A DNA stretch of 64,000 nucleotides from Chlorobaculum sp. MV4-Y (GTDB taxonomy: Bacteria; Bacteroidota; Chlorobiia; Chlorobiales; Chlorobiaceae), in NCBI RefSeq assembly GCF_025244685.1, contig NZ_CP104202.1, positions 134,501 through 198,500 of the forward strand. Direction: 5' to 3'. Within the stretch, counting starts at the first letter, position 1. Every line of letters starts with the position of its first letter. The notes below the pieces were generated by a model, which was not told the DNA's origin, did no database searches, and saw only the letters and a program-made list of their open reading frames with translations. This document shows positions 46,565 through 56,578 of this stretch, piece after piece. The position numbers and the translations under genes were made by a program.

Positions 46565-47668
46565 TGGCTTCAGAGAGCAAAATGAGGATTGAGGCTCTAA
46601 CGTTTTTCAGATTTATTGCCGCCCTTATAGTTATTATTTTTCATTTCGGAGATTATACCCGTTTGGCAAATGTATTTGCACCATTTATCATCTCTGGCCC
46701 TCAGATGGTTACATTCTTTTTTGCGTTATCCGGCTTCGTCCTGATGATAAGCCACTACCATAAAAAAGATGAAAAGCTGAGAAATTATTATGTGTCGAGA
46801 GTAGCGAGAATAGTTCCGGTATATATATTGGCGCTTTCATTGTCAGCAGCTTATGAATATGGTGTTAACAATAATAACATTACGGCATTGTTATTGTCGG
46901 CGACATTTTTGCAGTCGTGGTTTCCACCATACCCTCTTAGCTTCAACTTTCCCGGCTGGTCTTTATCTGTAGAGGTATTTTTCTATGTAACCTTTCCTCT
47001 TTTTCTGTTCATAATCAGAAAAAGCGAAGTATCGGTCGCGCGATTAGCCTTGCTGTCTATGGTGTTTTATATTTTCACACAGGCAATACTGTCGAATTTG
47101 ATAACTGATAATTTTTTAATAACGGTCCATTTCCCTTGCATGACTTTGTTTACTATTTTCCTTTATCACATTATTGCAGTTTTCTTTTAGGGGTCACCGG
47201 CGGATATGCCTATGTAAAACACAGAGACTTTTTTCAAAGAGAGGTGCGTTTTCATTGATCGCCATGCTCTCAATGCTGTATATGACATATTTTTCTCTGC
47301 AAAACCCGAATATTTTTCTCAACCATATCGGTTTCCATTTGGCTTATGAATCCAGCTTTTATTCGCCGCTCTTTATAATAACGATATTAAGCATTGCATA
47401 CTCAGACAACTTTATTGCAAGAACTTTGTCGTCGCGTTTTTTTGTTCTCCTGGGAGAGTCAAGCTATGCCTTATATATCCTTCAGGAGCCAGTATTGATA
47501 CTTTATAACAGATATGTTGCACCTCATTTGAATGTAAGTGAAGAATCAAAATTCTACCTGTATGCCGGGCTACTGATAATTGTTTCTATCGCAACCTTTA
47601 ATTTTGTTGAAAAGCCGGGAAAAAAGCTGATTTTTAAAATCAATGTTTTTTTACAGGAAAAACATTGA
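46564..47668 (+). pseudogene. Acyltransferase family 3 (O-acetyltransferase-like), two frameshifts as given
   Basis: About 368 residues and ten transmembrane helices if two bases are restored. The start is ATG 46564, with GGAGG nine bases upstream. It opens RIEALTFFRFIAALIVIIFHFGDY and contains QMVTFFFALSGFVLMI, SRVARIVPVYILAL and FPGWSLSVEVFFYVTFPLFL (all partial), hallmark blocks of acyltransferase-3. The first break lies at the T4 run 47180-47183, the second at a T run between 47229 and 47252. Between them the third frame reads LLGVTGGYAYVKHRDFF. Such proteins acetylate surface glycans. The strongly AT-rich DNA suggests recent import. It could be a real pseudogene or carry sequence errors. 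Confidence 0.8.
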
Positions 47669-48014
47669 AAAAAGTGCAACTCGAACAGGCTAATTAGAAT
47701 AATCGCAGTCAGTATATGACCGATACAGGATCATGTTGCCCGGCAAGGTTTTTAGCCATGAGCTGTATCTGAAGCCGGTGCAAGGTGAAGCCAAAAAGTT
47801 GTCCGTTTTTTCAAAAGGAGGGCGTACTTGCTGATTTCCCGCAAGGGTTGGGCGTTAAAGGATGAAATCTGTCTGAGCGTAGTTGCATATTGTCAGTGTC
47901 AAGCGAATTCCATGAAAAATCATGCCAAGGAATTTAGTTCAATAATCAGTTTTTCAGGGTGCTCTTCAGTAATATTTTAGTGAATAAAGACTCGGTAACA
48001 GTAAAAAAATTTTC
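47669..48014. other. Gene-free spacer
   Basis: 346 bp between the acyltransferase and the GT87 gene. No open frame of credible length, no repeat and no structured RNA was recognised. The last 80 bases are AT-rich and likely include the promoter of the downstream gene. Confidence 0.5.
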
Positions 48015-49456
48015 GTGAATATCATAGTGTCAATTCTGGTGATGGCCGTGCTGTCAGCGGTTCTGTTCCTGTATTTGTTTTCGGACAGTGCTCCTGACGG
48101 GTTCAGGCTGAAAAAGTACAGGGAACATTCTCTGCTCAACCGGAGCTATCTGCTGTTGCTGACGATGCTGGTCAGTGCTGTGCTGGTCAGTGCTGTGCTG
48201 GCTGTCTGGTTCCATCAGCAGGAGACCACGACGGCGGGATATATGCTCAAGGCGTTGAATGTCTTCAAATTAAACAACGATGACGATTCATGGAAGGTAA
48301 TGTTCAAAGCGCTGAATGAGTTGAGGGCTGATCCGCAGAATCAAGCGTCTCTTTACCACCGTGTTTTTTTGCAGGTAGGGTCAAGTTCCAGTATCCGTTG
48401 AGCTCTCTTCTCATTGTGGATATACTCCAGAAGCTGTTTTCGATGGACAGAAACTCCATCACGATCACGATGAATCTTCTCTCCTGGATCGGCCTGATCG
48501 CTATGGGCTTCATGATCTATTATCTGCTTTTCGACACAGCATCCCGCTATGGTGAACAGGGAGAGCGGATTGGCTTCGAAAGCATGAAAAAGTCACGTTA
48601 TCTATTGTTGCTGATAAGCCTGGCCTCTGTCTTTCTGTTTTATCCCCTGTCTATATTTTACTGTCTTGGGCAGATTCAGACCATACTCAGTTGTCTGACG
48701 GCAGCTGCCCTGATTGCATGGAGCAAGGACCGTAAAATTCTTGCCGGTTTTCTGGTTGGTCTCTGCTGCTCGATCAAGCCGCAATATGCGGTTGTGCTGC
48801 TGTGGGCGGCATTCAGGAAAGAGTGGAGGTTTTCCGTTGCCCTGGTGGTGACGGCGGGCATATTGCAGGCTGTTTCGGTGCTGGCGTACGGATTCCACAA
48901 TGTCATCGGGTATATCGATGTTCTGCGATTTATCAGCCGGAGGGGCGAGAGCTTTTTCCCGAACCAGTCAGTGAACGGCGTGATGAACCGGCTGCTGTTC
49001 AATGGAAACAACCTCGAATGGGTCGAAGACAGCTTTCCCGCCTACAATCCGGCAGTTTATTACACGACCGTTGCCAGCTCGGCCGTCATTCTGGGGGTGG
49101 CATTGTTCTGGCGGGTTCGGCATCGGCCTCAGCTTCTGGATCTGGCGCTGATTTTCCTCAGCGTCACGATAGCCTCGCCGGTCGCCTGGGAGCACCATTA
49201 CGGCATATTGCTGCCAATATTCGCGGTGCTTATTCCTGCGGCCATTGCTCGCAGGCCGTTTGGCAAATGGACGGAGGCGTATCTGATGACTGCCTATTTT
49301 CTCGTGAGCCAGAAGTTGGAGACGTTTACCGATCAGTTCGCGAATACCCACCTGAATTTCCTACAATCGTACCTGTTTTTTGGAGCGATCATGGTGCTGG
49401 TGCTGCTGTACCGGTTGCTGTCGGTTGACGCGAGGCTTGCGAAGGCGTCCGTATAA
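48015..49456 (+). CDS. GT87-type polyprenyl-sugar glycosyltransferase (frameshifted as given)
   Basis: About 480 residues with roughly ten transmembrane helices when one base is restored. The first frame (48015-48401) carries the N-terminal helix and a soluble loop. The second (from about 48371) has LSSLLIVDILQKLF, LAGFLVGLCCSIKPQYAVVLL, FPNQSVNGVMNRLLFNGNN and SPVAWEHHYGILLP. The last two blocks match DUF2029/GT87 mannosyltransferases, which use polyprenyl-phosphate sugars. The break is at the T7 run 48364-48370; one extra T joins HRVF to FAGRVKFQYPLSS. A 15-bp in-frame tandem repeat (VSAVL twice) lies at 48171-48200. Confidence 0.82.
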
Positions 49457-49496
49457 CGCGGGGGTCATCAGGTTTTTCGCTGAAGGGGAAAAGGGG

Positions 49497-49540
49497 AAAG
49501 CCGTGGCCGGAGCAGTTGGAAACTCCGGCCACGGCTTTTT
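49497..49540 (+). terminator. Strong bidirectional terminator
   Basis: A perfect 16-bp stem, AAAGCCGTGGCCGGAG (49497-49512) with CTCCGGCCACGGCTTT (49523-49538), encloses a ten-base loop and is followed by T residues. It sits between two convergent genes and can serve both. Confidence 0.9.
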
Positions 49541-49570
49541 TCTGTCCGGCTACAGGTTGTCGGCGAACGT

Positions 49571-50623
49571 TCAGACGTTGAAGAATTCGCGGTACCAGGC
49601 GATGAAGCGGTTGACGCCTTCCTGCACCGTTGTTTCTGGCTTGTAGTCGAAGTCTTTGACCAGATCGCTGACATCGGCCCAGGTCGAAGGCACGTCGCCC
49701 GGCTGGATAGGCAACAGATTTTTTTCGATGGTGACACCGAGTGCATTTTCGAGTGCTTCGATGTAATCCATCAGCTTGACCGTCTTGTTGTTGCCGATGT
49801 TGTAAACCCGGTAAGGGGCGGATGACGAGCCGGGGTCGGGCGAAGCGCCGCTCCAGTCGGGATTTGGCCGGGCCGGATGGTCGAGCACCCGCACGACTCC
49901 CTCGACAATGTCGTCGATGTAGGTGAAGTCGCGCTGCATGTTGCCGTAGTTGAAAACCTCGATTGGTCGGCCTTCGAGCGCGGCCTTGGTGAAGAGAAAG
50001 AGCGCCATGTCGGGGCGTCCCCAGGGGCCATAAACCGTGAAAAAGCGCAGGCCGGTGGTCGGAATGCCGAACAGGTGGCTGTAGGTGTGGGCCATCAGCT
50101 CGTTGGACTTTTTGCTGGCCGCGTAGAGGCTGACCGGGTGATCGACGTTGTCGTGCACCGAGAATGGCTGGTGTTCGTTCAGGCCGTAGACCGATGAGCT
50201 TGACGCATAGCAGAAGTTGCCGAGGCTGTTGTAGCGCGAGGCCTCCAGAAGGTTTACGAAGCCGACGATGTTCGAACTGACGTAAGAACCAGGGTTGGTA
50301 AGGGAGTAGCGCACGCCCGCCTGGGCAGCGAGGTTGCAGAGCGCATCGAATTTTTCTGTTTTGAACAGGTTGTCGATGCCCTCCTTGTCTTCAAGGTTGA
50401 GTTTGATGAAACGGTAGTTGGGATATTTCGACGACTGCACGGTCTTGCCGTATTCGATGGCGGATTCAGCGATGCCCGACCAGGCGAGGCGTCCATACTT
50501 GACCCGCTGGTCGTAATAATCATTGATATTGTCGAGGCCGACCACTTCATCGCCCCTTGACGCGAGTCGTTCGCAAAGATGGAAGCCGATGAATCCGGCA
50601 GCGCCGGTAACGAGGATTTTCAT
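49571..50623 (-). CDS. UDP-glucuronate 4-epimerase-like NAD-dependent epimerase
   Basis: Short-chain dehydrogenase/reductase that probably interconverts UDP-glucuronate and UDP-galacturonate for cell-surface glycan synthesis. It has 350 residues. The NAD-binding GAAGFIGFHL (7-16) is present; the catalytic Tyr and Lys are Y167 and K171 in LYAASKKSNE, after a serine-rich SSSSVYG loop; substrate-binding RFFTVYGPWGRPDMA follows. Length and motifs match the CapI/LspL group. It ends the polysaccharide locus on the minus strand, behind the strong terminator. The exact sugar is inferred from the family. Confidence 0.9.
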   Translation of the reverse strand: MKILVTGAAGFIGFHLCERLASRGDEVVGLDNINDYYDQRVKYGRLAWSGIAESAIEYGKTVQSSKYPNYRFIKLNLEDKEGIDNLFKTEKFDALCNLAAQAGVRYSLTNPGSYVSSNIVGFVNLLEASRYNSLGNFCYASSSSVYGLNEHQPFSVHDNVDHPVSLYAASKKSNELMAHTYSHLFGIPTTGLRFFTVYGPWGRPDMALFLFTKAALEGRPIEVFNYGNMQRDFTYIDDIVEGVVRVLDHPARPNPDWSGASPDPGSSSAPYRVYNIGNNKTVKLMDYIEALENALGVTIEKNLLPIQPGDVPSTWADVSDLVKDFDYKPETTVQEGVNRFIAWYREFFNV

Positions 50624-50866
50624 GCAGAGTGTATGATTTGAAGCCCATCTGTGGGGCTGTTTTCGGGAGCAAATACGCTAGTCTGGCGATTAGCCTGCGC
50701 CGGGAATGTGTTTGTGACCCTGAAGATAATCAGCTTTTTGGTAAAAAAAGCGTTGAATTCAGGATAAAAACGTGAGCGATGTTTGTTAATTGTCGGCAAT
50801 AACAGAAATAGGCTATCTTCTTCCTTGGATGATTAAAATCATGTATTAATCACTGAACCACGCGTT

Positions 50867-51751
50867 ATGAATTTTACTGACGACCCGAAGCAGTATGGAC
50901 GGCCTCGTCTTTTCAACACGATTCTGGTTTTGCTTTTCGTATTGGCCGCCTATCCGCTTGTCGGCGCGCTTCTGACCATACTAGTTGCGGGCGGTAACCC
51001 TTTCGGTAATGGATTCGAAGCGGCAAACCATTCGCTCGTGGTGCGTCTTCTGGTAGCCCAGGCATTCGGGCAGATTGTGGTGCTTGCGCTTCCGGTGTTC
51101 TGGTTTACAAGGCGTTTTTCCGGCGCCGGATTGTTCGGCCATGCAACGTTTGAGTGGCTGGGTATCGGCAAGCAAGGCGGCAGCCAACCTGCTTTGATCG
51201 CCGGTGCCGGAATGCTGTTGCTGCAACCCGCGCTCTACAGCATCGTCGAGTTGCAGACGCTTCTGCTGCCTTATCTTGGCACTTTTGGGAAGTCGCTTCT
51301 GCAGGAGCAGGCCACACTTGACATTTTTCTCAAAAAACTTGCCGGAGGGGCGTCGATCGGGGAGAGCGTCCTGTCGATTCTTGTGCTTGTCCTGACTCCG
51401 GCGATCTGCGAAGAGCTGTTTTTTCGCGGGTACATCCAGAAAAGTTTTGCTCTGAGCCTCTCTCCGCAAAGGGCGGTGCTTTTGACAGGGATTGTGTTTG
51501 CCCTGTTTCACATGGAGTGGTTCAATTTCGTGCCGCTGACTTTGCTCGGGTGGTATATTGGATATATTTACTGGAAATCCGATAATCTCCTGGTTCCCGT
51601 CGTCGCGCACGGCACCAACAATCTGGCTGCGCTCGTTCTGCTAAAAAGCGGCATCGACTCAGGCAGCGCAACTGATCCGTCTTCCGGATTGCTTGTTTCC
51701 TGGCCGTGGTGGGCTCTTGTGGTGGTTTCGTTGTCTCTTTTTTTCTGTTGA
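50867..51751 (+). CDS. CPBP family intramembrane metalloprotease
   Basis: 294 residues with seven or eight transmembrane helices. The CPBP (Abi/CaaX-protease-like) motifs are in order: EELFFRGYIQ (EExxxR, about residue 182), VFALFHMEWFNF (FxxxH) and VAHGTNNLAAL (HxxxN). These residues line the zinc site of the family. Bacterial members process or bind membrane peptides and are often of unknown function. The start is ATG 50867 with no strong ribosome binding site. Situated 82 bp upstream of cdsA on the same strand; the pairing has no known functional basis. Confidence 0.88.
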   Translation: MNFTDDPKQYGRPRLFNTILVLLFVLAAYPLVGALLTILVAGGNPFGNGFEAANHSLVVRLLVAQAFGQIVVLALPVFWFTRRFSGAGLFGHATFEWLGIGKQGGSQPALIAGAGMLLLQPALYSIVELQTLLLPYLGTFGKSLLQEQATLDIFLKKLAGGASIGESVLSILVLVLTPAICEELFFRGYIQKSFALSLSPQRAVLLTGIVFALFHMEWFNFVPLTLLGWYIGYIYWKSDNLLVPVVAHGTNNLAALVLLKSGIDSGSATDPSSGLLVSWPWWALVVVSLSLFFC

Positions 51752-51833
51752 TCCGGTATTTTCCGGTGAGGCCGGCATTGCAGGATGCCAATAACCCGGT
51801 GCCAGGCAGGCATCGCTGAAAATCTCAGTTTTG

Positions 51834-52649
51834 ATGCAAAGCAATCTCATGCAGAGAGTGGCGGTTGCCATCGTGGGCATTCCGCTGTTGCTCTGGCTCA
51901 ATATGCAAGGTGGTTTGTACTTCCTGGGGCTGGTGCTTGCGCTCAGCCTCATGGCGACCTGGGAGTTCTGGCGCCTGGCCACGCATCGGGCGCATCCTCC
52001 GTCGATTGCTATTCTGCTGCCGCTGACTGCCTTTGTGCAGCTCGATTTCTATTACGGCTTCATCGGCTACTGGGAGGCTATTCTCGCCGTGGTCATGTTC
52101 CTGTATGTGCTTGAAATATGGCGGAATCAGGGATCCCAGTTCATGAACCTCGGTGCGACGCTTGTCGGCTTTCTCTACGTGAACCTGAGCTTTGGCGCAC
52201 TGCTCAGGCTTCGTCTTTCGGATGCTGTGAACGCGGGTTCCGGTCAGGCGCTGGTGCTGCTCATGTTGCTGTGCGTCTGGGCGGCGGATATTTTTGCCTA
52301 TTTCGGAGGACGCGGATTCGGAGGCAAGTTTATCAAAAAGAAGCTCTTTCCGCGCATCAGCCCGAAAAAAACCTGGGAGGGGTACCTTTTTGGTATTGCC
52401 GGGAGCGCCTCGGCGGCATGGTTCTGTTCGACGTACATCTCCGCTTGTCCGGATGGCCGGGCAGTAGCTGCTGGTCTCTTGATCGGCGCGGTTGCGCCTG
52501 CTGGCGATCTGCTGGAGTCGATGTTCAAGCGTGATGCCGGGGTCAAGGACTCATCGGGCCTCATTCCGGGGCATGGCGGTGTGCTCGACCGCTTTGATAC
52601 GGTGATGTTCGTTTCCCCGCTGCTCTATTTTCTCGCGCATCACTGGTGA
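51834..52649 (+). CDS. cdsA: Phosphatidate cytidylyltransferase
   Basis: Makes CDP-diacylglycerol from CTP and phosphatidic acid, the branch point of phospholipid synthesis. It has about 271 residues from ATG 51834 (TTG 51831 and ATG 51849 are in frame). Eight transmembrane helices are visible. The family signature lies near the C-terminus: GDLLESMFKRDAGVKDSSGL then GHGGVLDRFD, with the conserved Asp and Lys/Arg residues. An upstream DIFAYFGGRGFGG block is also typical. No anomalies seen. Confidence 0.95.
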   Translation: MQSNLMQRVAVAIVGIPLLLWLNMQGGLYFLGLVLALSLMATWEFWRLATHRAHPPSIAILLPLTAFVQLDFYYGFIGYWEAILAVVMFLYVLEIWRNQGSQFMNLGATLVGFLYVNLSFGALLRLRLSDAVNAGSGQALVLLMLLCVWAADIFAYFGGRGFGGKFIKKKLFPRISPKKTWEGYLFGIAGSASAAWFCSTYISACPDGRAVAAGLLIGAVAPAGDLLESMFKRDAGVKDSSGLIPGHGGVLDRFDTVMFVSPLLYFLAHHW

Positions 52650-52909
52650 TCTTTCGCCGGTTGATGCCGGTACATAAAAGAATGTTTTTCTTATATTCCG
52701 GTTCTGTTTTTTAGAGGTACTCCTCTGTTGACGGTATCGTGATCTCCGGTTTGCTGGAATTCTGAGCGGATCGCCTGCGGCAGCCAGACTGTACGCGGGT
52801 TTTTACTGTTTCCGGTCAGTCCGGTTTTCCAGTTCGGCGGCAGTCGGCAACATGCTCCGGAGAATGCGGTTTACGATCTTGCTTCCACACTCTGCAATGC
52901 TGATCGATC

Positions 52910-53380
52910 ATGAAAATCGAAGCCCTTCTCACAGAAAAGCACATCAACCTGAATCTCGGTTCCAGTTCAAAGGACGAGGTGATCGATACGCTGATCGCCA
53001 TGCTGGCTGGTCATGACAAGGTCAGGGATTTAAAGCAGCTTGCCGAGGATGTACGAAAGCGGGAACGGGAGATGTCCACGGGTATCGGCAAGAACATCGG
53101 GTTGCCTCATGCCAAGACCTCGGCTGTGACCGAACCGGTGCTGGCACTCGCCACGCTCTCCAATGAGGTCGATTTCGAGTCGATCGACAACCAGCCGGTG
53201 AAGATCGTGTTTTTGCTTGCCACGCCGGAGACCATGCTTGCCGAGCATCTCAAACTGCTCGGACGCATTACCAGGCTCGCGGGCCGCGACGATGTCCGTC
53301 GCAAGATTATCGACGCGGCAACTCCCGGCGAGGTGCTCGCCCTTTTTCACGAAGAGGAGAAGGATTTACCCCAGATTTAA
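52910..53380 (+). CDS. ptsN: PTS IIA domain protein (PtsN-like)
   Basis: 156 residues forming one EIIA-fructose/nitrogen type domain. The phospho-acceptor His 67 is in NIGLPHAKTSAV. The flanking segments EREMSTGIG and IVFLLATPE with a final LLGRITRLA helix are typical. Without IIB/IIC genes nearby it probably acts as a regulator, phosphorylated by ptsI (15355-17154) through an HPr not seen here. The 260-bp spacer upstream of it holds no gene. It is followed 21 bp later by hisS. Confidence 0.88.
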   Translation: MKIEALLTEKHINLNLGSSSKDEVIDTLIAMLAGHDKVRDLKQLAEDVRKREREMSTGIGKNIGLPHAKTSAVTEPVLALATLSNEVDFESIDNQPVKIVFLLATPETMLAEHLKLLGRITRLAGRDDVRRKIIDAATPGEVLALFHEEEKDLPQI

Positions 53381-53401
53381 TTTGATGACCGCAAGGCAGC
53401 T

Positions 53402-54694
53402 ATGACGCAGTTCCAGGGAGTGAAAGGGACAAGGGATATTTTTCCCGATGAGATTTCGAGATGGCACTATGTCGAGGGGGTTGTCCACTCGGTAGCCGCG
53501 CTGTACGGATTCAGCGAAATCCGCACGCCTGTTTTCGAGTACACCGAGCTCTTCCAGCGCGGCATAGGAGCGACCACCGACATTGTCGGCAAGGAGATGT
53601 TCACCTTTCTTCCCGATCCCAATGGACGCTCCCTGACGCTTCGTCCGGAAATGACTGCCGGGGTGATGCGCGCCTGCTTGCAGAAGAACCTGCTCTCGCA
53701 AGCACCGGTGCACAAGCTCTGGTACATCAGCGATCTGTTCCGCAAGGAGCGCCCGCAGGCTGGCCGTCAGCGCCAGTTCACGCAGTTCGGCGCGGAGCTG
53801 CTCGGTGTCTCCAACCCGGCGGCGGTGGCCGAAGTGCTTACCTTCATGATGCAGGTGTTCGAGACGCTCGGCCTGCACGGCTTGCGGCTGCGCATCAACT
53901 CGCTTGGCGACCTTGACGACCGCGCGCGCTACCGCGAGACGCTCCGGGGCTACTTCAAGCCCTACGAGTCGGAGCTCGACGAGGCGTCGAAGGAGCGGCT
54001 CGAAAAGAATCCGCTGCGCATCCTCGATTCGAAGAATCCGGCTTTGCAGGAGATGATCGCGGGCGCGCCGAGGCTCTACGCTTCGCTCAAGCCGGAGTCT
54101 GTGGCTGAATTCGAGGCTGTGCTCGCCTATCTCGACGACAGGCAAATCGCCTACGACGTCGATTACCTGCTGGTGCGCGGACTCGATTATTACTGCCACG
54201 CGGCTTTCGAGGTGACCAGCTCCGAGCTTGGCGCGCAGGACGCCATCGGCGGCGGGGGGCGCTATGATGGCCTGGCCCGTGAACTCGGATCACCAAACGA
54301 TCTGCCCGCGGTCGGTTTCGCCGTCGGCATGGAGCGGCTGATGATCGTCATGGAGAAGCAGGGATTGTTCGCGACGCTCAATCCTCGCGGCCCGCTCGTT
54401 TACGTCGTCATACAGCAGAAGGCGCTTGTCGGGCATGCCATGCAGGTCGCTTTCCATCTGCGCAAGGCGGGCATTAAAACCGAGATCGACCTTGCCGGAC
54501 GGAGCATGAAAGCGCAGATGCGTGATGCCAACCGAATGGGTTCGGCTTACGCGCTTTTCGTTGGCCAGTCGGAATTCGAGTCGGGCGTCTACACGCTCAA
54601 GAACCTCGTCACCTCGGAGCAGACCTCGCTCGATCTCGACGCCATCATCGATGTGCTGCGCGAACCGGCGGCGCGGGAGTCGTTTAGGCCGTGA
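53402..54694 (+). CDS. hisS: Histidyl-tRNA synthetase
   Basis: Class II aminoacyl-tRNA synthetase, 430 residues. Motif 1 is near [11 protein letters not shown], motif 2 is [18 protein letters not shown] with the ATP-binding Arg, the histidine-A loop is [22 protein letters not shown] follows, and motif 3 is [12 protein letters not shown]. The C-terminal anticodon-binding domain begins about residue 335. Stop and next start share GTGA, so translation is coupled to the glutaredoxin-like gene. Confidence 0.96.
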   Translation: MTQFQGVKGTRDIFPDEISRWHYVEGVVHSVAALYGFSEIRTPVFEYTELFQRGIGATTDIVGKEMFTFLPDPNGRSLTLRPEMTAGVMRACLQKNLLSQAPVHKLWYISDLFRKERPQAGRQRQFTQFGAELLGVSNPAAVAEVLTFMMQVFETLGLHGLRLRINSLGDLDDRARYRETLRGYFKPYESELDEASKERLEKNPLRILDSKNPALQEMIAGAPRLYASLKPESVAEFEAVLAYLDDRQIAYDVDYLLVRGLDYYCHAAFEVTSSELGAQDAIGGGGRYDGLARELGSPNDLPAVGFAVGMERLMIVMEKQGLFATLNPRGPLVYVVIQQKALVGHAMQVAFHLRKAGIKTEIDLAGRSMKAQMRDANRMGSAYALFVGQSEFESGVYTLKNLVTSEQTSLDLDAIIDVLREPAARESFRP

Positions 54695-54933
54695 AGCCGC
54701 AGGTGACCATCTACGGCAAGCCGGAGTGCTGCCTCTGCGACCAGGCGCTCGAAGTGCTCGAAGCGGTGCGAAAGCGTATTCCGTTCGACATCGACAAGCG
54801 GGACATCTCCGGCGACGCCGACCTCGTCGAACGCTACGGCTTCGACATTCCGGTCATTTTCGTCGATGGCAAACTCGCCTTCAAGCACCGGATCGACAAG
54901 GAGCGCCTGATTGCTCTGCTCAAAGGGAAGTAA
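54691..54933 (+). CDS. Small glutaredoxin-like thiol protein
   Basis: 80 residues from a GTG start that overlaps the hisS stop by four bases. A thioredoxin fold is implied by [19 protein letters not shown], with a CxxC-like site (CCLC, residues 13-16), and by the conserved cis-proline in [11 protein letters not shown]. It resembles the short DUF836/glutaredoxin-family proteins that stand alone in many bacteria. A thiol-disulfide role is inferred; the partner is unknown. The hairpin at 54933-54954 after the stop lacks a T run. Confidence 0.88.
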   Translation: MKPQVTIYGKPECCLCDQALEVLEAVRKRIPFDIDKRDISGDADLVERYGFDIPVIFVDGKLAFKHRIDKERLIALLKGK

Positions 54934-54995
54934 ATCACCATACCTGCGGTGATTGAAAAATGGCTGTGATGAAAGAGTGGCCAACTGTCTGTCAC

Positions 54996-56219
54996 CTATT
55001 CTATGGCAGATGACTTGTCACGCATTCCGATGATGAGCATCAGAAACAGCATCGCCGAAATCGCTGCCATAACCGCCCCAAACCAGAAGGTCGCCGCCGG
55101 AGAGACCTTGTCCCACAGCAACCCGGCAACAAAGCTTGAAGGCAACGCGGCAATGCCGATTGCTCCCGCATAAATCCCGTAGGCCGTGCCTTTGAGAGAT
55201 TCGGGTACGAGCGTCGCGAGAAACGCTTTCTGAATTCCTTCGGTCAAACCCATGAACACCCCATAGAAACCGAACAGCACCCAGATAGCCATCGGGCTTT
55301 TCGCCAGCGCAAATCCACTGTAGAGCCCTGCGAAGAGCAGGAAGCCGGCAAAAATCAATCGTTTCCTGCCGTATCTGTCGGCAGCGATCCCGGCGGGAAT
55401 GGCCGTCACGGAATAGATGAGATTGAACAAGAGATAGACCACCGGTATCATCGTTATGGGAACGCCGAGTTGCCTGGCTCTGAGAATCAGAAATGCGTCG
55501 CTGGAATTGCCAAGCGCGAAAAGTGTGACGATCAGAAAAAAGAATCGTGTCCGGCCACTGAAGCCGGAGAGAGAAAGCCTCAGGCTCTGCGATGGGCTGG
55601 ATGGCACGGCTTTTTTACTCTCGGTAATGAAGAGCGCGATGATCAGTAGAGCGAGAAGCCCCGGTACCATCGAGAGCCAGAAAAGCTGACGGTAACTGCT
55701 GTGGTACATCTGAAGCCCGATAAAGGCGATTCCCGGCCCGGCAACAGCCCCCATCGTGTCCATGGAGCGATGAAAACTGAAGGCTCTGCCAAGGCTGGAC
55801 TGCTCGGTGGATTCAGCGATGATCGCGTCACGAGGCGCGGTGCGGACGCCCTTGCCGAAACGATCGACAAGCCGCGAGGCGAACACCTGCGGCCAGCTTC
55901 CGGCGGTTGCGACAAGCGGGCGGCTCAAGGTAGATACTGCATATCCGGCAAGCATGAGTCCTTTCCGTTTTCCCAGCCGGTCGGAAATCCAGCCGGAAAA
56001 CACCTTGATAAGGCTCGCCGTCGACTCGGCGCTTCCCTCGATCAGCCCGATCATCGACTTGTTCACCCCCAGCATGCTCGACAGAAACAGCGGAACAAGC
56101 GGATAGATCATCTCCGAACTCACGTCCATGAAAAAACTGACCAGCCCGGCCATAAAGACGTTCCGGCTCAAGCCGAAAAGGCGCTTTCCGTGCGCGTTAT
56201 GTGATTCTTCAGTCAACAT
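54996..56219 (-). CDS. MFS transporter, last gene of the fluoride operon
   Basis: 407 residues from ATG 56219, which overlaps the upstream DUF190 stop (ATGTTGACTGA); the frame is open to 56249. Twelve helices are present; the signature loop is GWISDRLGKRKGLMLAGYAV. It is a close paralogue of the frameshifted gene at 8144-9348 (both have MDVSSEMIYPLVPLFL and GNSSDAFLILRA). Its place after CLC-F and DUF190 on the same strand suggests export of fluoride-related or stress metabolites; MFS genes are among those reported with fluoride riboswitches. Substrate unknown. Confidence 0.87.
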   Translation of the reverse strand: MLTEESHNAHGKRLFGLSRNVFMAGLVSFFMDVSSEMIYPLVPLFLSSMLGVNKSMIGLIEGSAESTASLIKVFSGWISDRLGKRKGLMLAGYAVSTLSRPLVATAGSWPQVFASRLVDRFGKGVRTAPRDAIIAESTEQSSLGRAFSFHRSMDTMGAVAGPGIAFIGLQMYHSSYRQLFWLSMVPGLLALLIIALFITESKKAVPSSPSQSLRLSLSGFSGRTRFFFLIVTLFALGNSSDAFLILRARQLGVPITMIPVVYLLFNLIYSVTAIPAGIAADRYGRKRLIFAGFLLFAGLYSGFALAKSPMAIWVLFGFYGVFMGLTEGIQKAFLATLVPESLKGTAYGIYAGAIGIAALPSSFVAGLLWDKVSPAATFWFGAVMAAISAMLFLMLIIGMRDKSSAIE

Positions 56220-56577
56220 CCCAAAACTCGACCTTCTTGTAGATGACAACGTTTCCCCGCAATGACTCCCGATGCTTCAGGAAAAATGCCTCGAGTTTTT
56301 CGCGTTGATCCACCAGCTCCACACACATCGCCAGTTTTGCATTATCGCTCTCCACACTGAATGAAATAATCTTCCCGTCTGTCGTAAAGCTCGTATGCGT
56401 CGTATGCGCCGAAGCATTAAGAATACCGTCCTTTTTGGCATCTTCGATCAAATGCATGTAGACGGACTTGGGAAACAGCTTGCGAAACAGGCTTTTGCTT
56501 GCATGTTTGACTTTCTGCGCTGGAGCGATATAAATCACCAGCTTTCCGAGAGAGTGATGTTTGACTTTGTTCGACAT
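56209..56577 (-). CDS. DUF190 (PII-like) protein
   Basis: 122 residues. KLVIYIAPAQKVK, the LFRKLFPKSVYMHLIEDAKKDGILNASAH region (partial) and CVELVDQREKLEAFF followed by VVIYKKVEFWDVD fit the DUF190 family, a PII/GlnB-like ferredoxin fold. DUF190 genes often accompany fluoride exporters (crcB/Fluc). Here it follows the CLC-F gene immediately (one base apart) and overlaps the MFS gene. A regulatory role on the transporters is an inference. The family fit is reasonable but not perfect in the N-terminal loop. Confidence 0.72.
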   Translation of the reverse strand: MSNKVKHHSLGKLVIYIAPAQKVKHASKSLFRKLFPKSVYMHLIEDAKKDGILNASAHTTHTSFTTDGKIISFSVESDNAKLAMCVELVDQREKLEAFFLKHRESLRGNVVIYKKVEFWDVD

Positions 56578-56578
56578 G

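Noticed and set aside
48171-48200. 15-bp tandem repeat as a CRISPR or phase-variable tract
   Set aside because: Only two units without spacers, in frame in a transmembrane helix; simple duplication.
54933-54954. Hairpin AATCACC/GGTGATT as a terminator
   Set aside because: The stem is short and no T run follows on either strand.
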